Shown: positions 49,656 to 59,251 of the stretch, piece by piece
Position numbering within the stretch: the first letter of the stretch is position 1
Layout of the letters: the number at the start of each line of letters is the position of its first letter
Assembly (NCBI GenBank): GCA_013215775.1
Contig: JABSQO010000010.1
Location: forward strand, 1 to 61,522
Length of the DNA: 61,522 nucleotides
From: Piscirickettsiaceae bacterium
GTDB taxonomy: Bacteria > Pseudomonadota > Gammaproteobacteria > Nitrosococcales > Methylophagaceae
Direction of reading: 5' to 3'
Position numbers and translations under genes: made by a program
Notes under the pieces: generated by a model
Seen by the model: the letters and a program-made list of their open reading frames with translations, nothing else
What the model was told of the DNA's origin: nothing
Database searches by the model: none

Positions 49656-50348
49656 ATGGCTAAGTTCCAAATTGCACCATCCATCCTTTCTGCCGATTTC
49701 GCTCGTCTTGGCGAAGAAGTTGATAATGCCCTTGCTTCCGGTGCCGATATTGTTCACTTTGACGTAATGGATAATCATTATGTACCAAATTTAACTATTG
49801 GCCCATTGGTGTGTGATGCATTACGTAAACATGGTGTTACTCATGAAATTGATGTGCATTTGATGGTTAAACCTGTTGATCGCATCATTCCAGATTTTGC
49901 AGCAGCCGGTGCAACATTTATTACTTTTCATCCTGAAGCCTCTGACCATATCGATCGTACCCTACAGTTGATTCACAACGAAGGCTGTAAAGCAGGCTTA
50001 GTATTTAACCCTGCAACACCATTGTCATTGGCAGATCACGTATTAGATAAGGTTGACCGCATTCTATTAATGTCTGTTAACCCTGGTTTCGGTGGTCAGT
50101 CTTTCATTCCACACACATTAGACAAACTTCAAGAAGCTCGCAAAATGATTGATGCAAGTGGTTATGATATCGATCTTGAAATCGATGGTGGTGTTAAACC
50201 TAGTAATATTCGTGAAATAGCTGAAGCTGGCGCACGTACCTTTGTTGCTGGTTCTGCATTATTCGGCGCTAAAAATGCAAGTGATGCTAATGTTTATGAT
50301 TCAGTGCTTGCTGAGTTCCGTTCTGAATTAGCGAAAGCTAACGTTTAA
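49656..50348 (+). CDS. rpe: ribulose-phosphate 3-epimerase
   Basis: A 230-residue TIM-barrel epimerase. Motifs: [17 protein letters not shown], the metal-binding [19 protein letters not shown], and the phosphate-binding [12 protein letters not shown] plus LEIDGGV. It interconverts ribulose-5-phosphate and xylulose-5-phosphate. It begins an operon with gph and the trp genes, as in many gammaproteobacteria; 227 bp upstream carry no gene. Confidence 0.97.
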   Translation: MAKFQIAPSILSADFARLGEEVDNALASGADIVHFDVMDNHYVPNLTIGPLVCDALRKHGVTHEIDVHLMVKPVDRIIPDFAAAGATFITFHPEASDHIDRTLQLIHNEGCKAGLVFNPATPLSLADHVLDKVDRILLMSVNPGFGGQSFIPHTLDKLQEARKMIDASGYDIDLEIDGGVKPSNIREIAEAGARTFVAGSALFGAKNASDANVYDSVLAEFRSELAKANV

Positions 50349-50352
50349 TCAC

Positions 50353-51027
50353 ATGGCAGTTGTTTTAACAAAACCAGAAATGGTGCTGATAGATCTTGAT
50401 GGCACGCTAGTCGATAGCGTGCCTGATCTAGCATGGTGTGTTGATGAGACTATGAAGGCACTTAACATGCCTGTCCGTGGTGAAGACAAAGTGAGAAACT
50501 GGGTGGGTAATGGTGTGACACGATTAATTCAGCGTGCACTTATTAACCAGCTTGATGGTGAGCCAAGTGATGCATTATATGCTGAAGCCGCACCCATTTT
50601 TATGGCTCTTTATGCTGACAATGCAAGTAAACGCAGCCAACTTTACCCTCACGTTGCAGAGGGATTACAGTGGTTAAAAGAGACTGGGATTCGACTCGGA
50701 TGTGTTACCAATAAAGATGAGCAGTTCACTCTGCCTATTCTTAAAGACTTAGGTATTTATGACTATTTTGAAATTGTCATTAGTGGCGATACATTACCAC
50801 TGAAAAAACCTGATCCTGCACCATTACTTCATGGGGCTAATTTCTTTGGTGTTAAACCAGAAAATGCCATGATGATTGGTGATTCAATTAGTGATGTTAA
50901 AGCCTCTCGCGCAGCAGGGTTTTCAATAGTATGTATGAGCTATGGCTATAATCATGGTGTTGATATTCATTCCGCAAACCCTGATGTTGTTATCGATACA
51001 TTTGCTGAGCTTAAAGATTTATTTTAG
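50353..51027 (+). CDS. gph: phosphoglycolate phosphatase
   Basis: A 224-residue HAD phosphatase with motif I DLDGTLVDSVPDLAW, motif II VTNKDE, motif III KKPDP and motif IV MIGDSISDV. It clears 2-phosphoglycolate from DNA repair or oxygenation reactions. It starts 4 bp after rpe and ends 9 bp before trpE, so all are cotranscribed. Confidence 0.94.
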   Translation: MAVVLTKPEMVLIDLDGTLVDSVPDLAWCVDETMKALNMPVRGEDKVRNWVGNGVTRLIQRALINQLDGEPSDALYAEAAPIFMALYADNASKRSQLYPHVAEGLQWLKETGIRLGCVTNKDEQFTLPILKDLGIYDYFEIVISGDTLPLKKPDPAPLLHGANFFGVKPENAMMIGDSISDVKASRAAGFSIVCMSYGYNHGVDIHSANPDVVIDTFAELKDLF

Positions 51028-51036
51028 ATATTAAAA

Positions 51037-52536
51037 ATGAAACTGGCAGAATTTAAACAATTAGCCGAACAAGGCTATAACCGTATTCCTATTGCTCGCG
51101 AAGTCTTGGCGGACTTAGACACTCCTCTCAGCACATACTTAAAGCTAGCAGATGCACCATACTCCTATCTACTTGAATCCGTGCAAGGTGGCGAAAAATG
51201 GGGACGATATTCCATTATCGGTTTACCAAGCGAAACTATTGTACGCATTACTGGTGAACAGGTTGAAGTCAAACATCTGGGTAAGATTATTGAACAATCC
51301 ACAACAACAGACCCGCTATCGTGGATAGAGTCGTTCAAACAACAATATAAAGTACCTGACTTAGATGATTTACCACGCTTTAATGGTGGCTTGGTTGGTT
51401 ATTTTGGTTATGATACTGTGCGTTACATTGAACCTAAATTAGGCGCATGTCCTAACCCCGACCCACTTGGCTGCCCCGACATTTTATTAATGGTTTCCAA
51501 TGATTTAATTGTGTTCGATAACTTAAGTGGTCGACTTTTCCTGATCGTGCATGCTGATCCAAGTAAAGAAAATGCTTATCAACAAGCACAGAAATCTCTC
51601 GATACCTTAACGCAGCATCTTCGTACCGCCACACCAAAATATAATTCATCACAAACTAAAAAACCGGTGAGTGAAGATGATTTTGTCTCCGGATTCACTC
51701 ATGATGGTTTTATTGACGCTGTCAAAAAAGCGAAACAGTACATTACTGATGGCGATATTATGCAGGTTGTATTGTCACAGCGTTTATCCATCCCCTTCTC
51801 TGCACAGCCCATGGATTTATACCGTGCATTACGAACCTTAAATCCATCGCCTTATATGTATTATCTGAATCTGGAAGAGTTTCATATTGTAGGATCATCA
51901 CCAGAGATTTTAGTACGCATGGAAGATGATGAAGTCACTGTTAGACCTATTGCTGGCACCCGCCCACGTGGTAAAACAGCAGCAGAAGATAAAGCGTTAG
52001 AACTAGAATTGCTGGCTGATCCGAAAGAATTAGCCGAACACCTGATGCTCATTGATTTGGGTCGTAATGATGCCGGTCGTGTTAGCCAAATCGGGACGGT
52101 AAAACTGACCGATAAAATGATCGTCGAACGCTATTCTCATGTTATGCATATCGTATCGAATGTGACAGGTAAAGTTGTACCCAATATGACCTGCATTGAT
52201 GCTTTACGAGCTACCTTCCCTGCCGGAACTGTCAGTGGTGCAGCAAAAGTACGTGCCATGGAAATTATTGACGAACTAGAGCCCATTAAACGAGGTGTTT
52301 ATGCCGGTGCCGTAGGATATCTATCATGGTCAGGTAATATGGATACTGCCATTGCTATTCGGACTGCCGTTATCAAAGATAATACCCTGCATATTCAGGC
52401 TGGTGCAGGTATCGTTTATGATTCTGTGCCTGAAATGGAATGGCAAGAAACCATGAATAAAGCTCGAGCTGTTTTCCGTGCTGTCGAAATGGCAGAGGCT
52501 GGGCTCGATGTGGCCAGTCAAACAAAACATAAGTAG
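51037..52536 (+). CDS. trpE: anthranilate synthase component I
   Basis: A 499-residue protein. The N-terminal regulatory part keeps the tryptophan-feedback motif [16 protein letters not shown]. The chorismate-binding domain includes [34 protein letters not shown] and [17 protein letters not shown]. It makes anthranilate from chorismate with the TrpG amidotransferase. Only 9 bp separate it from gph, so there is no room for a classical attenuator directly upstream. Confidence 0.97.
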   Translation: MKLAEFKQLAEQGYNRIPIAREVLADLDTPLSTYLKLADAPYSYLLESVQGGEKWGRYSIIGLPSETIVRITGEQVEVKHLGKIIEQSTTTDPLSWIESFKQQYKVPDLDDLPRFNGGLVGYFGYDTVRYIEPKLGACPNPDPLGCPDILLMVSNDLIVFDNLSGRLFLIVHADPSKENAYQQAQKSLDTLTQHLRTATPKYNSSQTKKPVSEDDFVSGFTHDGFIDAVKKAKQYITDGDIMQVVLSQRLSIPFSAQPMDLYRALRTLNPSPYMYYLNLEEFHIVGSSPEILVRMEDDEVTVRPIAGTRPRGKTAAEDKALELELLADPKELAEHLMLIDLGRNDAGRVSQIGTVKLTDKMIVERYSHVMHIVSNVTGKVVPNMTCIDALRATFPAGTVSGAAKVRAMEIIDELEPIKRGVYAGAVGYLSWSGNMDTAIAIRTAVIKDNTLHIQAGAGIVYDSVPEMEWQETMNKARAVFRAVEMAEAGLDVASQTKHK

Positions 52537-52546
52537 GTCTCACCCA

Positions 52547-53125
52547 ATGTTATTAATGATTGATAATTACGACTCTTTCACTTACAACCTCGTGCAATAT
52601 TTTGGCGAGCTAGGTGCAGATGTACAGGTGTATCGTAATGACAAAATTACCATTGCTGAAATTGAAGCTTTAAATCCTGATCAGATTGTGATTTCTCCAG
52701 GCCCCTGCACTCCTAATGAAGCAGGAATTTCACTTGAAGTCATTAAACATTTTTCCGGTAAAAAACCTATTCTAGGTGTCTGTTTAGGCCACCAATCTAT
52801 TGGTCAAGCCTTCGGTGGTGAAATCGTCCATGCCAGTAAAATAATGCATGGAAAAACGTCACCTGTGTCGCACAATAACTCAAGTGTTTTCAAAGGATTG
52901 AACAACCCACTTATAGCAACACGTTACCATTCATTGGTTGTCAATAAAAATAACTTGCCAGATTGTTTTGAGGTTACGGCATGGACTCAAAATGAAGATG
53001 GTAGTGTCGATGAGATTATGGGGATTTCACATAAAACATTGCCCATAGAAGGCGTACAATTTCATCCTGAATCCATATTGACAGAGCAAGGACATGCCTT
53101 GTTAAAAAACTTTCTAGATCGATAA
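52547..53125 (+). CDS. trpG: anthranilate synthase component II (glutamine amidotransferase)
   Basis: A 192-residue class I amidotransferase. The oxyanion motif is [11 protein letters not shown], the catalytic C79 lies in [16 protein letters not shown], and the His-Glu pair is in VQFHPESIL. The short length shows that it is not fused to TrpD. It supplies ammonia to TrpE, and could also serve p-aminobenzoate synthesis, as in other organisms with a single trpG/pabA. The ATG at 52547 gives the family start. Confidence 0.95.
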   Translation: MLLMIDNYDSFTYNLVQYFGELGADVQVYRNDKITIAEIEALNPDQIVISPGPCTPNEAGISLEVIKHFSGKKPILGVCLGHQSIGQAFGGEIVHASKIMHGKTSPVSHNNSSVFKGLNNPLIATRYHSLVVNKNNLPDCFEVTAWTQNEDGSVDEIMGISHKTLPIEGVQFHPESILTEQGHALLKNFLDR

Positions 53126-53134
53126 GGTTTGGCT

Positions 53135-54148
53135 ATGAATTTATCCGAAGCATTAAAAATAATCATTCAAAAAAAAGACTTATCTAGCGAAGAAATGACG
53201 GCTGTTATGCAGCAGATCATGACAGGTGAGGCTACACCAGCACAAATTGGTGGATTTTTAGTTGGTTTGCACATGAAAGGCGAAACCGTGGTAGAAATTA
53301 CCGCAGCCGCCAAAGTCATGCGTAGTTTAGCAACACCCGTTGACATTACCGGCGATCATATTGTTGATACCTGTGGAACAGGTGGTGATGGTGCCAGCAC
53401 ATTTAATGTCTCAACAGCCAGTGCCTTTGTAGTGGCTGCCGCAGGCGCTAAAGTAGCAAAACATGGTAATCGCTCTATCAGTAGTAGTTCAGGTAGCGCC
53501 GACGTACTGGAAGCTGCCAGAGTAAACTTAAATATTACTCCCGAACAAGTTAAACATTGCATTGACACTATTGGTATTGGTTTTATGTTTGCCCAAAAGC
53601 ATCATGGCGCAATGAAGCATGCTATTGGCCCTCGCCGAGAAATGGGGATCCGTACCATCTTTAACCTATTAGGCCCATTAACCAATCCTGCTCAAGCCCC
53701 CTGCCAAGTACTGGGTGTATTTGACTTAAAATGGGTAGAGCCTATGGCGCATGTATTGAAAGAACTCGGAAGTCGACACGTATTAGTCGTGCATGCTGAT
53801 GATGGTTTGGATGAAATTAGTATTGGTGCTAAAACGCATGTCTCTGAACTTAAAGATGGCATAATTACAAGCTACGTTATTGAACCCGAGGATTTTGGTT
53901 TACAGCGACATGATGTTGCCCATCTTGCTGTTGATGATGCTCAACAAAGCCTAACGATTATTGAAGAAATATTTACAGGAAAAATAGGGCCAGCAAGAGA
54001 TATCGTGGTACTTAATGCCGGCGCAGCTATCTATGCCGCCGATCTAACAACAAGCTTAGCTGATGGTATCAAACAAGCTCAAGTCCTTATCGATAACGGC
54101 CAAGCGCAACAAAAACTAGATGCACTTATTGCCTGCAGTAACTCATAA
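53135..54148 (+). CDS. trpD: anthranilate phosphoribosyltransferase
   Basis: A 337-residue enzyme with the diagnostic [20 protein letters not shown] loop (about 79-98), the [18 protein letters not shown] segment and the magnesium-binding DE of [10 protein letters not shown]. It joins anthranilate to PRPP. This is the true TrpD, in contrast to the paralogue at 2057-3100. The ATG at 53135, 7 bp after AAGG, is preferred to the TTG at 53129. Confidence 0.97.
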   Translation: MNLSEALKIIIQKKDLSSEEMTAVMQQIMTGEATPAQIGGFLVGLHMKGETVVEITAAAKVMRSLATPVDITGDHIVDTCGTGGDGASTFNVSTASAFVVAAAGAKVAKHGNRSISSSSGSADVLEAARVNLNITPEQVKHCIDTIGIGFMFAQKHHGAMKHAIGPRREMGIRTIFNLLGPLTNPAQAPCQVLGVFDLKWVEPMAHVLKELGSRHVLVVHADDGLDEISIGAKTHVSELKDGIITSYVIEPEDFGLQRHDVAHLAVDDAQQSLTIIEEIFTGKIGPARDIVVLNAGAAIYAADLTTSLADGIKQAQVLIDNGQAQQKLDALIACSNS

Positions 54149-54160
54149 CAAGAAGTTAAT

Positions 54161-54958
54161 ATGACTGACACACCAGATATCTTAAAAAAAATCATTCGAC
54201 GTAAATTTGAAGAAATTACTGAACGAAAAGCCAATGTAAGCCTTCAACAAATGACTGAATTAGCAGAAGTAGCAGATGCTCCACGAGGATTCGTCGCCGC
54301 GATTGAAGCAAAAATAAATTCAGGTCAAGCTGCTGTTATTGCAGAAATAAAGAAAGCATCTCCTAGCAAGGGCGTACTCAGAGAAAATTTTATCCCTGCC
54401 GACATAGCTAAAAGCTATGAGCAACATGGTGCAGCATGCTTATCTGTTTTGACCGATAAAGATTTTTTTCAAGGCCATGAAGCCTATCTAAAACAAGCAC
54501 GTGAAGCCTGTTCACTGCCTATCATTAGAAAAGATTTTATTGTTGATCCTTACCAAGTCTTTGAAGCGCGAGCCATCAGTGCGGATTGCATCTTATTGAT
54601 TGTATCGGCCTTAAATGATGAACAACTCAATGAGCTGTCAAATCTCGCTTTACAGCTTGAGATGGATGTATTGATAGAAGTGCATAATTTAGAAGAACTT
54701 GAACGTGCACTACTACTCAATTTACCGCTAATTGGCATTAACAACCGTAATTTGAGTACTTTCGAAACAAGTCTCGACACAACCTTAGATCTACTTGGCC
54801 GTATTTCTGAAGACCATACCGTCATTACAGAAAGCGGCATTCATACGTCTTCCGATGTTGCGCTAATGCGTGAGCATAATGTAAATGGCTTTCTTGTCGG
54901 TGAAGCTTTTATGAGAGCAGCAGATCCAGGTCTACAATTAGCTAAGCTATTTAACTAA
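54161..54958 (+). CDS. trpC: indole-3-glycerol-phosphate synthase
   Basis: A 265-residue single-domain TIM barrel with [17 protein letters not shown] (catalytic lysines and phosphate site), [34 protein letters not shown] and VITESGIH. It is not fused to TrpF, unlike E. coli TrpC. Its stop codon overlaps the stop of convergent crp. trpF, trpB and trpA are not in the window. Confidence 0.97.
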   Translation: MTDTPDILKKIIRRKFEEITERKANVSLQQMTELAEVADAPRGFVAAIEAKINSGQAAVIAEIKKASPSKGVLRENFIPADIAKSYEQHGAACLSVLTDKDFFQGHEAYLKQAREACSLPIIRKDFIVDPYQVFEARAISADCILLIVSALNDEQLNELSNLALQLEMDVLIEVHNLEELERALLLNLPLIGINNRNLSTFETSLDTTLDLLGRISEDHTVITESGIHTSSDVALMREHNVNGFLVGEAFMRAADPGLQLAKLFN

Positions 54959-55647
54959 CTCGGGACTGAGCCAAATAGACTCGGTTCCTTGCGATGTGCT
55001 TCATCGTAAATAATCATTGTCTTACCGCGAGCCCAAAGAATACCTTTATCTTGTAATGTCCTGAGTACACGGCCAGCCATTTCTCGCGAACAACCTACCA
55101 TGCGACTCAATTCTTGCCTCGTCGTCCTGATCTCAGTCCCCTCAGGGTGAGATAAGGCATCCGGCTGTTCTGCTAATTCGTGTAATACAGCTTCTACTCG
55201 CCCTGCGACATCTAAGAATGCTAAATCACTTACTTTCCGCGTAATGGACAACAGTCGTTTTGCCATTTGTTCTGCCAGGAATTGCAGTAATGTTGGATAA
55301 CATTGTTTTAATTGATTATTAGATAATGCTTTTATTTGTTGGTAAGAGATTTCTTCTGTTCGGCAGTCCATTCTGGCGCGCACAGTTACTTTGCGACTGC
55401 CCACATCAGCAAAGAACATACCCACTTCACCGATAAAATCACCTTGATTCAGATAGGTAATAATCAATTCTTCCCCATCTTCATTTTCCATTGTGATAGA
55501 AACAGATCCTTCGCGAATATAAAAAAGCGTTTCCGCAGGATCGCCTGGGCGAATCAAAATTGATTTCGCTGGATAGGTTTTACTATGGCAGCAATGGAAA
55601 AAATCTGCCAAGCCTTCTTCTATCGCTTTATATTTCACATAATCCAT
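54955..55647 (-). CDS. crp: Crp/Vfr-type cAMP-binding regulator
   Basis: A 230-residue protein with the cNMP-binding domain (about 15-130: [31 protein letters not shown] as the phosphate cassette) and a winged helix-turn-helix (about 165-215: [23 protein letters not shown]). The recognition helix keeps the Arg-Glu-x3-Arg of Crp, so it should read TGTGA-type sites. Placement next to trpC and divergent from osmC matches crp/vfr in other gammaproteobacteria. A Crp-like site lies in the divergent region. Confidence 0.92.
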   Translation of the reverse strand: MDYVKYKAIEEGLADFFHCCHSKTYPAKSILIRPGDPAETLFYIREGSVSITMENEDGEELIITYLNQGDFIGEVGMFFADVGSRKVTVRARMDCRTEEISYQQIKALSNNQLKQCYPTLLQFLAEQMAKRLLSITRKVSDLAFLDVAGRVEAVLHELAEQPDALSHPEGTEIRTTRQELSRMVGCSREMAGRVLRTLQDKGILWARGKTMIIYDEAHRKEPSLFGSVPS

Positions 55648-55758
55648 AAGGATTCCTAAGGAACAAAGGTTCTAGAGTGATAAACTTAACACTAATAGTA
55701 AACTAACAGTGCCTTCCGGCAAGTTAATATGGCAAAATTGTCACTATTTTTTAAATTT

Positions 55759-55774
55759 TGAGACACGTGTCACA
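55759..55774. promoter_or_regulatory. Crp-like binding site at the osmC start
   Basis: TGAGA-CACGTG-TCACA matches the TGTGA-N6-TCACA consensus with one mismatch and has a perfect GACACGTGTC core. It overlaps the A of the osmC-like start codon and lies 112 bp upstream of crp. Binding here would block osmC translation initiation-region transcription or affect crp; the direction of control is inference. Confidence 0.55.
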
Positions 55775-56193
55775 TGAAAGCAAGAGTAAAATGGATTGAA
55801 GATGTACTTTTTTTAGGAGAATCAGGAACAGGTCATAGTCTGATTATAGATGGTCCTGAAGAAATGGGCGGTCATGGGACGGGTATGCGTCCTATGGAAC
55901 TTCTATTATTAGGAATGGGTAGTTGTACCGCGTTTGACATGGTACAAATGTTAAAAAAATCACGCCAAGACATTCATGATTGTGTTGTTGATATCACCAG
56001 TGAACGGAGTGAAGAAATCCCTAAAGTATTCACTAAAATTCATGTTCATTACACCATCACTGGAAAAAATGTGAAAGAATCGCAAGTTAAACGTGCAGTA
56101 GAGCTTTCAACAGAAAAATACTGTTCGGCCTCATTGATGCTCGGCAAAACAGCTGAGATTACTCATGACTACGAGATCATCAATGTCGATTAA
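55774..56193 (+). CDS. OsmC-family peroxide-reducing protein
   Basis: A 139-residue OsmC/YhfA-type protein. Both redox cysteines are present: C51 in GMGSCTAFDMV and one near 115 in KYCSASLMLG. YhfA-like members are commonly encoded beside crp. Thiol-peroxidase activity is typical for OsmC relatives; the physiological substrate of the YhfA branch is unknown. Overlaps the downstream peptidase gene by 11 bp. Confidence 0.88.
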   Translation: MKARVKWIEDVLFLGESGTGHSLIIDGPEEMGGHGTGMRPMELLLLGMGSCTAFDMVQMLKKSRQDIHDCVVDITSERSEEIPKVFTKIHVHYTITGKNVKESQVKRAVELSTEKYCSASLMLGKTAEITHDYEIINVD

Positions 56194-57835
56194 TGATTTA
56201 AATGCAAGCCAACAGACTTTCGATCGAATTGAACAAAGCTATTTAACAACATGGTGTCGTTTTCACCCTGAAGCAGCATTAGAAGCTGGCATAGAAGATT
56301 ATGCTGGCAAATTAACGCCCTATGATGATGAAAGCATCGGTATTCAAATTGTCCTTAATGAGAAGTGTCTCACAGCACTTGATGAGGTTGATTTTTCAGA
56401 ATTAGACCCAGAGCGTCAAATCCACTACCAAGTACTACATGGCAGTGCTGAATTAGAGCACCATAATCTAATGGAGCATGACTGGCGTCATCGCGATCCA
56501 ACACGTTTTTTACCCATTAATGCTTTGTACCAACTGACTATCCGACCTGTTGAAAATTTCCAACAAGCATTGATGGATAGACTATCTGCAATACCGAATC
56601 ATCTCCGTGATGCTAAACAATATTTAACAGCCGTTTCTGCCGTTATCCCTGCAGTATGGCTAGAAATGGCATTAACGGAAACAGAAGCTGGCATTGATTA
56701 TTGCCATCAGATGCATCAACACCCTTTAGTCTATAATGCGCTCAATGAAAATGACCAGATTGAACAGGCCATTGCTAGTGTTAGCAAATCATTAGAAAGC
56801 TTTGCTCAAACTTTAAAACGTCTTAAATCAACCACCAAAGGTAACTTTTCCTGTGGCCGTGACCATTTTGAGCGGCTACTAAAACAGCAACATTTTCTAC
56901 CTATTAATGCTCAAACATTGCATGAATTTGGTCAGCGATTATTTGACCAAACCCAACAGTTATTAGAGACAGAATTAGCTGATAACAAACTTAGTTTGGC
57001 GGATATTCAGGCAAATCATCCTACTGCTGATCAAGTATTATCGAACTATCAGATCGAAATGCAAGCCGCAGCAGATTTTTTACACCAGCATGATTTAATG
57101 ACACTACCTGAACAACAAACGTTGAAAGTCATCACAACTCCGGAGTTTCTACAGCACCAGATTCCATTTGCTGCTTACTTAGATCCTAGCATCGCTGATT
57201 TAACACAAACTGGCTACTACTATGTCACTCCTACTACCAATGACGATGAGTTGAAAGAGCATAATCTAGCAGCTATAAGCCAAACTAGCGTTCATGAGGC
57301 TTGGCCAGGGCATCACCTACAGTTTGTCACCGCCAACCAATCCGCTGAAGGAAATGCTTTGTTGCGTCGTCTTCATCCAAGTGCAACACTCTACGAAGGC
57401 TGGGCATTATATTGCGAACAAATGATGTTAGAGCAAGGTTTTGAACGTCATTCCGGACAACGTCTTATCATGCTCAGAGATCGTTTATGGCGTGCCCTAC
57501 GTATTATTATTGATGTTGAAATCCATACGCACGGTTTAACACTTGAAGAGGCTGCACAAAAAATGGTCGATGTACTCGGCTTTAGCTATGAACAAGCTAT
57601 CGGCGAACTTCGTTGGTACAGTCAGTCACCTACTATTCCGATGAGTTATGCTGTTGGTTGGGCATTAATTAATGCTTTACGAGACATTATAAATCCTGCT
57701 GATAATATTGAACTAAAGGCATTCCACGATAAATTATTAGCATCAGGCTCAATAGCCTTATCATTAGTTATTCAACACCAATTTGGTGAAAATATTTGGC
57801 AAAAATGTTGCCAACATGTATTTGGTGAACTGTAA
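56183..57835 (+). CDS. DUF885-family metallopeptidase-like protein
   Basis: A 550-residue protein of the DUF885 family. The zinc-site motif is HEAWPGHHLQF (about 371-381, an HExxH-like pattern as HEAWPGHH), followed by LYEGWALYCEQMM with a second glutamate. Elements AYLDPSIADLTQTGYYYVTP and SYAVGWALINALRD are also typical. No signal peptide is seen, so it is probably cytoplasmic. ATG 56165 is an alternative start. The stop overlaps the next ATG (TAATG). Confidence 0.85.
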   Translation: MSINDLNASQQTFDRIEQSYLTTWCRFHPEAALEAGIEDYAGKLTPYDDESIGIQIVLNEKCLTALDEVDFSELDPERQIHYQVLHGSAELEHHNLMEHDWRHRDPTRFLPINALYQLTIRPVENFQQALMDRLSAIPNHLRDAKQYLTAVSAVIPAVWLEMALTETEAGIDYCHQMHQHPLVYNALNENDQIEQAIASVSKSLESFAQTLKRLKSTTKGNFSCGRDHFERLLKQQHFLPINAQTLHEFGQRLFDQTQQLLETELADNKLSLADIQANHPTADQVLSNYQIEMQAAADFLHQHDLMTLPEQQTLKVITTPEFLQHQIPFAAYLDPSIADLTQTGYYYVTPTTNDDELKEHNLAAISQTSVHEAWPGHHLQFVTANQSAEGNALLRRLHPSATLYEGWALYCEQMMLEQGFERHSGQRLIMLRDRLWRALRIIIDVEIHTHGLTLEEAAQKMVDVLGFSYEQAIGELRWYSQSPTIPMSYAVGWALINALRDIINPADNIELKAFHDKLLASGSIALSLVIQHQFGENIWQKCCQHVFGEL

Positions 57836-58227
57836 TGCAACGTCCTACTGCCACTGAAGGAATGCGTCATGTTGCCATGTTTGTTAACGATCTCGACGCT
57901 TGTGAAAAATTCTATGTTGAATTACTCGGTATGCAAGTTGAGTGGCGACCTGACTCTGATAATGTTTATTTAACATCTGGTAACGACAACCTTGCATTAC
58001 ATCGTGCCAGTAAAGACTTTGATACCAGTGGTCCACAAAAACTTGACCATATTGGTTTTATTATCAAGACCCCCGATCAAGTCGATCAATGGTTTGAATT
58101 TCTGCAACATCACCACATCATTATCCGTCAGCCACCACGCACACATCGTGATGGTGCTCGTAGCTTTTATTGCTATGACCCTGCTGGTACAGTAGTACAA
58201 ATTATCTATCACCCCCCTATTTCTTAA
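57835..58227 (+). CDS. VOC-family (glyoxalase-like) protein
   Basis: A 130-residue vicinal-oxygen-chelate protein with two beta-alpha-beta-beta-beta halves. Likely metal ligands are the His in MRHVAMFVNDLDACEKFY, the His in KLDHIGFIIK and the Glu-like positions near SFYCYDPAGTVVQIIYH. The substrate is not predictable. It is coupled to the DUF885 gene by a one-base TAATG overlap. Confidence 0.87.
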   Translation: MQRPTATEGMRHVAMFVNDLDACEKFYVELLGMQVEWRPDSDNVYLTSGNDNLALHRASKDFDTSGPQKLDHIGFIIKTPDQVDQWFEFLQHHHIIIRQPPRTHRDGARSFYCYDPAGTVVQIIYHPPIS

Positions 58228-58235
58228 TAAAAATT

Positions 58236-58517
58236 ATGAATACATATATCTATAAAAGTAGTAGAAAAGACGAGTTATACATTTACCTTGCAACAAAAGA
58301 TGATTTCTCCAATGTGCCACAAGCACTTTATGATTCAATGGGTAAAGAACCCATTTTTGTAATGGAGCTAGAACTAACATCCGAAAGGCCATTAGCACGT
58401 GAAAATGTCAACACAGTGATGAAAAACCTAGAAAAACAAGGTTTCCATGTGCAAATTCCTCCGCAATCACTGAATATCACCACTAACTTCAAAGAACCTA
58501 CTAAATATGTAAGTTAG
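58236..58517 (+). CDS. ycgL: YcgL-domain protein
   Basis: A 93-residue protein of the YcgL family: YIYKSSRKDELYIYLATKDDFSNVPQAL at the start and VMKNLEKQGFHVQIPP near the end. YcgL domains are small alpha/beta folds; Pseudomonas work links the family to RNase D-type RNA turnover, but the function here is unproved. It follows the VOC gene by 8 bp. Confidence 0.93.
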   Translation: MNTYIYKSSRKDELYIYLATKDDFSNVPQALYDSMGKEPIFVMELELTSERPLARENVNTVMKNLEKQGFHVQIPPQSLNITTNFKEPTKYVS

Positions 58518-58561
58518 TCATCATTTCAGCCCAACGATGAAATTATTATTTAAGCCCAGAC

Positions 58562-59221
58562 ATGAAGCTGAACAAACCTAACACTTACGGATGTGTCATT
58601 TTGCTACATGGTTTGGCTCGAACAGCTAATTCCATGAAAAAAATGGCTCGAGCACTTGAATGTGCCGGTTATATCACCCTTAATATTAACTATCCTTCTA
58701 CCCGGCATCGTATTAAAAATTTGGCTGCAAGTACTATCACTAAAGCACTTGACCAATGCCCAAAAAATGCAGTAATTCACTTTGTGACCCATTCCATGGG
58801 CGGTATTTTGCTGCGACAATATCTAAGTGAACATAGTATTAGTAATATAGGTCGTGTTGTCATGCTCGGCCCGCCAAACAAGGGTAGCCATTTAGTCGAT
58901 AATCTTCAGCACATACCAGGCTTTAAATTTATCAATGGCCCCGCGGGGATGCAACTTGGTACCAGTAAATTAAGCGCGCCAAATGTATTGAGCTCAGCAA
59001 CGTTTGAACTCGGAATTATTGCTGGCACACTCAGTTTCAACCCATTACTGTCATTAATGATTCCTAAGCCAAATGATGGCAAAGTGTCGGTAGAACATAC
59101 TAAACTTGAAGGGATGACCGATCACATTGAGTTATCCGTCACACACTCATTTATGATGAATAACAACATGGTGATTTCTCAGGTTTTACATTTTTTAAAA
59201 AATGGTGTTTTCAAAAAATAA
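58562..59221 (+). CDS. lipase-like alpha/beta hydrolase
   Basis: A 219-residue cytoplasmic-type hydrolase. The oxyanion motif is LLHGLARTANSMKKM, the nucleophile serine lies in VTHSMGGILLRQYL, and the catalytic histidine is probably in VTHSFMM near the C-terminus. GPPNKGSHLVD matches a family of short triacylglycerol-lipase-like esterases common in gammaproteobacteria. The substrate is unknown. Confidence 0.85.
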   Translation: MKLNKPNTYGCVILLHGLARTANSMKKMARALECAGYITLNINYPSTRHRIKNLAASTITKALDQCPKNAVIHFVTHSMGGILLRQYLSEHSISNIGRVVMLGPPNKGSHLVDNLQHIPGFKFINGPAGMQLGTSKLSAPNVLSSATFELGIIAGTLSFNPLLSLMIPKPNDGKVSVEHTKLEGMTDHIELSVTHSFMMNNNMVISQVLHFLKNGVFKK

Positions 59222-59251
59222 CCAGCTCATCCTCCGGTGATAAAGAACGCA

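Noticed and set aside
51028-51036. Tryptophan attenuator before trpE
   Set aside because: Only 9 bp separate gph and trpE, so there is no room for a leader peptide or attenuator hairpins.
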